Under the pieces are notes generated by a model, which saw only the letters and a list, made by a program, of their open reading frames with translations, was not told where the DNA came from and made no database searches. Below are positions 7,377 to 10,348 of a DNA stretch of 10,348 nucleotides, in pieces. Both the position numbers and the translations under genes were made by a program. Position 1 is the stretch's first letter; every line of letters begins with the position of its first letter. Source of the DNA: Candidatus Planktophila limnetica (GTDB lineage Bacteria; Actinomycetota; Actinomycetes; Nanopelagicales; Nanopelagicaceae); NCBI GenBank assembly GCA_029979485.1, contig JAPOHK010000019.1, positions 1 through 10,348 of the forward strand. Direction: 5' to 3'.

Positions 7377-7816
7377 GCGGTCACCTTTTCAACTGTCGCG
7401 CGACCAACTAGTTCGCCATTGACCATGGCTGCTGGTGAAAGAGCACAATTTCCAAAACAGTACGCTGACTTAATTTCTACATCAGTGTGCGTTTCATCAA
7501 TTTTCTTACCAAGTTTTTTCTCAACAGCTGCTACTAATTCGCGAGAGCCAACTGCTTGACACGCTTCTGCTACACAGATTTGAATGCATCTGGCAGGCGC
7601 CGGCGATGTTCGTAGATCGTGATAATACGTAAGTACACCGTGCACATCTGCTCGAGAGACATTAAATGTCTCAGCAATTAATGCAACTGCATCCTCATGG
7701 ACATAACCAAAACGCTCTTGCACTGCTTGCAGTGCAATCAGCACTGGACCTTGAACGTTTTTCAAAGCAGACAACACACGTGTTGCTTCTTCGATACTCC
7801 ATGATGGATATGTCAT
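7373..7816 (-). CDS. fdsG: NAD-dependent formate dehydrogenase gamma subunit (NuoE-like, [2Fe-2S])
   Basis: This 147-aa electron-transfer subunit pairs with the NuoF-like beta subunit. It has the NuoE layout: an N-terminal helical bundle (GPVLIALQAVQERFGYV at about 23-39, ending HGVLTYYHDLRT at 59-70) and a C-terminal thioredoxin-like domain. The [2Fe-2S] ligands are C81 and C86 (CVAEAC) and C120 and C124 (CFGNC), and CFGNCALSPA is typical of FdsG. The length is at the lower end for NuoE and normal for FdsG. ATG 7816 lies one base after the fhs TAA. The only SD candidate is a weak AGGT about 12 nt upstream, so translation probably depends on ribosomes leaving fhs. A NADP-reducing hydrogenase gamma subunit is excluded by the molybdopterin alpha subunit downstream. 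Confidence 0.92.
   Translation of the reverse strand: MTYPSWSIEEATRVLSALKNVQGPVLIALQAVQERFGYVHEDAVALIAETFNVSRADVHGVLTYYHDLRTSPAPARCIQICVAEACQAVGSRELVAAVEKKLGKKIDETHTDVEIKSAYCFGNCALSPAAMVNGELVGRATVEKVTA
7381..7387 (-). promoter_or_regulatory. Shine-Dalgarno (AAGGTGA) for fdsB
   Basis: AAGGTGA lies in the final codons of fdsG, 4 nt before the fdsB ATG. With the ATGA stop/start overlap it indicates coupled re-initiation. Confidence 0.6.
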
Positions 7817-7817
7817 C

Positions 7818-9482
7818 TTAGAAAAGACCTACAACCTTGCCATCGACATAATCGATTCGTTCAGCTGATGGAACCTTTGGAAGTCCTGGCATTGTCATGA
7901 TTTCACCGCAGACAAGCACGATGAATTCAGCGCCAGCAGATAAACGAACTTCGCGAATGTTTAGCGAGTGACCACTTGGTGCACCGCGAAGCGCCGCATC
8001 AGTTGAAAATGAGTACTGAGTCTTTGCAACACAGATTGGAAAGTGTCCGTAGCCACTATCTTGTAATTCTTTGATTTTATTGCGCACTTTGGCATCGGCT
8101 GTCACATCTGCAGCGCCATAAATCTTTGTAGCAACTGCTGTGACCTTATCCCAAAGTGTTGCACTGTCTTCGTAGACAAATGTCATCTTCGATGGCTTCT
8201 CGCAGAGTTCAACAACGGCGTGTGCAAGATCTGCAGCGCCCTTACCACCATCTGCCCAGTGAGTTGCTAGAACAATTTTCACGCCGAGTGCTTCAACTTT
8301 CTTGCGAAGCAATTCAACTTCTGCCTTTGTGTCACTGGTGAAGTGATTAATGGAGACAACTAATGGCAAGTTATAGACAGTTGTGATGTTTTTAATGTGA
8401 CGCTCAAGGTTAACGATTCCTTTTTCAAGTGCATCTAGATTTTCATCCGTAATGGTCTTCAGGTCAGCGCCACCGTGGTATTTGATTGCGCGAATTGTTG
8501 CTACAAGAACGCACGCAGATGGTGCGATTCCTGCTTTGCGGCATTTAATGTCGATGAACTTTTCAGCTCCAAGGTCTGCTCCAAAGCCAGCCTCTGTGAC
8601 AACGTAATCAGCGAGTTTAAGAGCAGAGGTTGTTGCAACCACTGAGTTACATCCGTGAGCAATATTTGCAAAAGGGCCACCATGTACAAAGGCTGGAGTA
8701 TTTTCTAGCGTCTGTACCAAGTTAGGTTGGAAAGCATCTTTAAGAATTACAGTCATCGCTCCATGAGCGTTCAGATCGCTGGCAAGAACCGGCTTCTTAT
8801 CGCGTGTGTATGCCACAACGATTTTGCCCATACGTTCTTTGAGATCTTCAATTGAAGTTGCGAGACAGAAAATCGCCATGATCTCAGATGCAACAACAAT
8901 GTCGAAACCATCTTGGCGCGGCATGCCATTTCCAACTCCACCGAGGGATGCAACGATATCGCGGAGTGCGCGATCATTCATATCTACTACGCGCTTCCAT
9001 GCAACACGACGCACATCAATATCTAATGTGTTTCCGTGATGAATGTGGTTATCTAAAAGTGCTGCAAGTAAGTTATTAGCAAGTGCAATCGCACTGAAAT
9101 CTCCGGTGAAGTGAAGATTAATATCTTCCATCGGAACAACTTGTGCGTATCCGCCACCCGCTGCTCCGCCTTTCATTCCAAAGACTGGGCCAAGTGAAGG
9201 TTCGCGAAGTGCAATGAGCGCATTTTTGCCGATGTGGCGAAGCGCATCTCCAAGACCAACGGTTGTAGTCGTCTTTCCTTCACCAGCTGGTGTTGGGCTA
9301 ATAGCTGTTACTAAAACAAGTTTGCTATCACTCTTCTTTGGCAATGAATCTAAATACTTAAGAGAGATCTTTGCTTTGTAATGACCATACGGTTCAAGAT
9401 GTTCGGCACCGATTCCAAGGGACGCGCCAATTTCGAGAACTGGCTTCATTGTGGCCTTCTGGGCGATTTCGATGTCGGACAT
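7818..9482 (-). CDS. fhs: Formate--tetrahydrofolate ligase (10-formyl-THF synthetase)
   Basis: The enzyme catalyses formate + THF + ATP <-> 10-formyl-THF + ADP + Pi in the cytosol. The 554-aa length matches the family (about 555-560) and the sequence is intact. Seen motifs: N-terminal [13 protein letters not shown]-loop [10 protein letters not shown] (64-73), [19 protein letters not shown] (93-111), and [13 protein letters not shown] (116-128). The start ATG 9482 has AAAGGG 8 nt upstream, and the gene follows etfA after 4 nt. Placement directly before a formate dehydrogenase operon and opposite a methyl-THF methyltransferase suggests it works in reverse here, releasing formate from formyl-THF with ATP synthesis (inference). 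Formate assimilation for purine or serine synthesis is the alternative; sequence alone cannot separate the two. Confidence 0.97.
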   Translation of the reverse strand: MSDIEIAQKATMKPVLEIGASLGIGAEHLEPYGHYKAKISLKYLDSLPKKSDSKLVLVTAISPTPAGEGKTTTTVGLGDALRHIGKNALIALREPSLGPVFGMKGGAAGGGYAQVVPMEDINLHFTGDFSAIALANNLLAALLDNHIHHGNTLDIDVRRVAWKRVVDMNDRALRDIVASLGGVGNGMPRQDGFDIVVASEIMAIFCLATSIEDLKERMGKIVVAYTRDKKPVLASDLNAHGAMTVILKDAFQPNLVQTLENTPAFVHGGPFANIAHGCNSVVATTSALKLADYVVTEAGFGADLGAEKFIDIKCRKAGIAPSACVLVATIRAIKYHGGADLKTITDENLDALEKGIVNLERHIKNITTVYNLPLVVSINHFTSDTKAEVELLRKKVEALGVKIVLATHWADGGKGAADLAHAVVELCEKPSKMTFVYEDSATLWDKVTAVATKIYGAADVTADAKVRNKIKELQDSGYGHFPICVAKTQYSFSTDAALRGAPSGHSLNIREVRLSAGAEFIVLVCGEIMTMPGLPKVPSAERIDYVDGKVVGLF

Positions 9483-9486
9483 ATCT

Positions 9487-10348
9487 TTATCCCTTTGCTT
9501 CTCGTACTGCAGTAGTTAATGCTGGAAGTACTTGATGCAAGTCACCGATGATTGCGTAATCTGCATAATTAAGAATTGGTGCTTCAGGATCTGTATTAAT
9601 AACAACGATTGTCTTGCTGTTCTTCATTCCAGCAATGTGTTGCATCGCCCCTGAAATTCCGCATGCAATGTATAGATCTGGCGCGACCTTCGAACCAGTC
9701 TGACCAACTTGCTCTGCGTGTGGGCGCCAACCAGATGCTGTCACTACGCGTGAACAACCAACCGTGCCTTCCATAAGCGCTGCAAGTTCTTCTAACTTAC
9801 TGAAACCTTCTGGTCCACCAACACCACGGCCGCCAGAGACAATTACCTTTGCATCAGTAAGTGTTACGCCACCACTTTTTGACTCACCAGAATCACGGCT
9901 AAGCACGCGAACAATTGTGTCGCTAGCTTGCAGTGTTGGCTGGAACTCTGAAACAGTCGCAGCGCCACCATTTGCCGACTCTGGTTCTGTAGAAAATGGA
10001 AAGATTGATGCAATCAAAAGTGCTGAGTGCACATTTGCTTCTTCAATCAGGTTTCCTGCCCAACGTGCACGTTGTACAACGTGCGGTGTACCGAGTGTGA
10101 TTGTTGAGCAATCAGATGCCATTGGAGCATCTAAAAATGCTGCAAGGTGCGCCAATTGTTCGTTTCCGCGTGGACTTCCTGCTGCAATGACAGCGGCTGG
10201 ATTTGTTTTTTCAACAAGATCATTAAGCGCACGACCAGATGCTTGCGGTGTGTAATCAGTAATGTCTGGGTGAGTTGCAACGTGTAAAACCTTTGCACCG
10301 TATTCGCCAACAACTCCTGCTAAGCCTGCGCCATCTTTTCCGATGACA
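9487..10348 (-). CDS. etfA: Electron transfer flavoprotein alpha subunit (5' end outside window)
   Basis: The frame is open from the window edge (first full codon at 10347) to TAA at 9489-9487, giving 286 residues; about 30-40 N-terminal residues are missing compared with typical EtfA (about 320 aa). The visible part has the EtfA N-terminal domain ([36 protein letters not shown]) and the C-terminal FAD-binding domain: [13 protein letters not shown] (visible residues 170-182), [32 protein letters not shown], and [22 protein letters not shown] at 10155 is not the start, because conserved EtfA sequence continues upstream of it. ETF collects electrons from flavin dehydrogenases and passes them to ETF:quinone oxidoreductase. 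In this operon, dehydrogenases of dimethylglycine or sarcosine are plausible donors, though fatty acid oxidation is possible. EtfB is expected just outside the window. Confidence 0.94.
   Translation of the reverse strand, partial: VIGKDGAGLAGVVGEYGAKVLHVATHPDITDYTPQASGRALNDLVEKTNPAAVIAAGSPRGNEQLAHLAAFLDAPMASDCSTITLGTPHVVQRARWAGNLIEEANVHSALLIASIFPFSTEPESANGGAATVSEFQPTLQASDTIVRVLSRDSGESKSGGVTLTDAKVIVSGGRGVGGPEGFSKLEELAALMEGTVGCSRVVTASGWRPHAEQVGQTGSKVAPDLYIACGISGAMQHIAGMKNSKTIVVINTDPEAPILNYADYAIIGDLHQVLPALTTAVREAKG
9491..9496 (-). promoter_or_regulatory. Shine-Dalgarno (AAAGGG) for fhs
   Basis: AAAGGG overlaps the last sense codons of etfA and lies 8 nt before the fhs ATG, a normal spacing. It supports the chosen start. 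Confidence 0.55.

Noticed and set aside
2848..7816. Complex I (NuoEFG) or NADP-reducing hydrogenase reading of the three-subunit cluster
   Set aside because: The alpha subunit keeps the catalytic Cys-His pair and full molybdopterin domain of formate dehydrogenase, and no other nuo or hydrogenase genes are present.
10153..10155. TTG as the start of etfA
   Set aside because: The EtfA N-terminal domain continues upstream in frame to the window edge, so the gene is cut by the window, not started here.
9764..10255. 163-codon open frame on the + strand antisense to etfA
   Set aside because: The opposite strand encodes clear EtfA motifs over the whole stretch; the antisense product has no recognisable features.
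1..10348. CRISPR arrays, tRNA/rRNA genes, insertion sequences, riboswitches
   Set aside because: Nearly every base is within a recognised gene, the gaps are tiny, and I saw no repeat array, transposase, or RNA-gene pattern. Promoters of both operons must lie outside the window.

Overview
This window is almost wholly coding (eight genes, none of the spaces reaching 100 bases) and carries a one-carbon (C1) catabolism locus. GC content is moderate (mid-40s % by eye), spacing is very tight and neighbouring genes overlap, which suggests a streamlined genome. The EtfA and formate dehydrogenase sequences look to me like an aerobic bacterium, with a planktonic actinobacterium as my best guess. That taxonomic guess rests on recall of family sequences and is weak; I saw no marker gene that settles it.

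Left part, + strand (1-2859): the C-terminal end of a pterin-dependent methyltransferase (methyl-THF:corrinoid type), then an ASKHA-domain protein with an N-terminal [2Fe-2S] ferredoxin domain (RACo-like reductive activator of corrinoid proteins), then a DUF1638 protein. This trio usually accompanies MttB-family methylamine/betaine methyltransferases and a B12-binding protein, which would be expected upstream of base 1.

Right part, - strand (10348-2848): read 5'->3' on that strand, etfA (partial), fhs (formate--THF ligase), then the gamma, beta and alpha subunits of an NAD+-dependent molybdenum/tungsten formate dehydrogenase (FdsG, FdsB, FdsA). Gaps are 4 and 1 nt, followed by two 4-bp ATGA overlaps, so this is one operon with probable translational coupling. 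The two operons converge and their last coding bases overlap by 12 bp.

Inferred joint function: methyl groups from a methylated amine (for example glycine betaine) pass to a corrinoid protein and then to tetrahydrofolate. Methyl-THF is oxidised to formyl-THF by MetF/FolD enzymes not seen here. Fhs running in reverse releases formate and makes ATP, and FdsGBA oxidises formate to CO2 with NADH formation. ETF would take electrons from flavin-dependent demethylases such as dimethylglycine or sarcosine dehydrogenase.

Most notable points: (1) the last ~63 residues of the formate dehydrogenase alpha subunit look like the normally separate delta subunit FdsD, fused to the C-terminus; (2) the same protein appears to lack one Cys of the His-Cys [4Fe-4S] motif because of a short deletion; (3) the RACo-like gene has no ATG/GTG/TTG start that would include its first ferredoxin strand, and its frame continues directly from the upstream gene through a single TAA.
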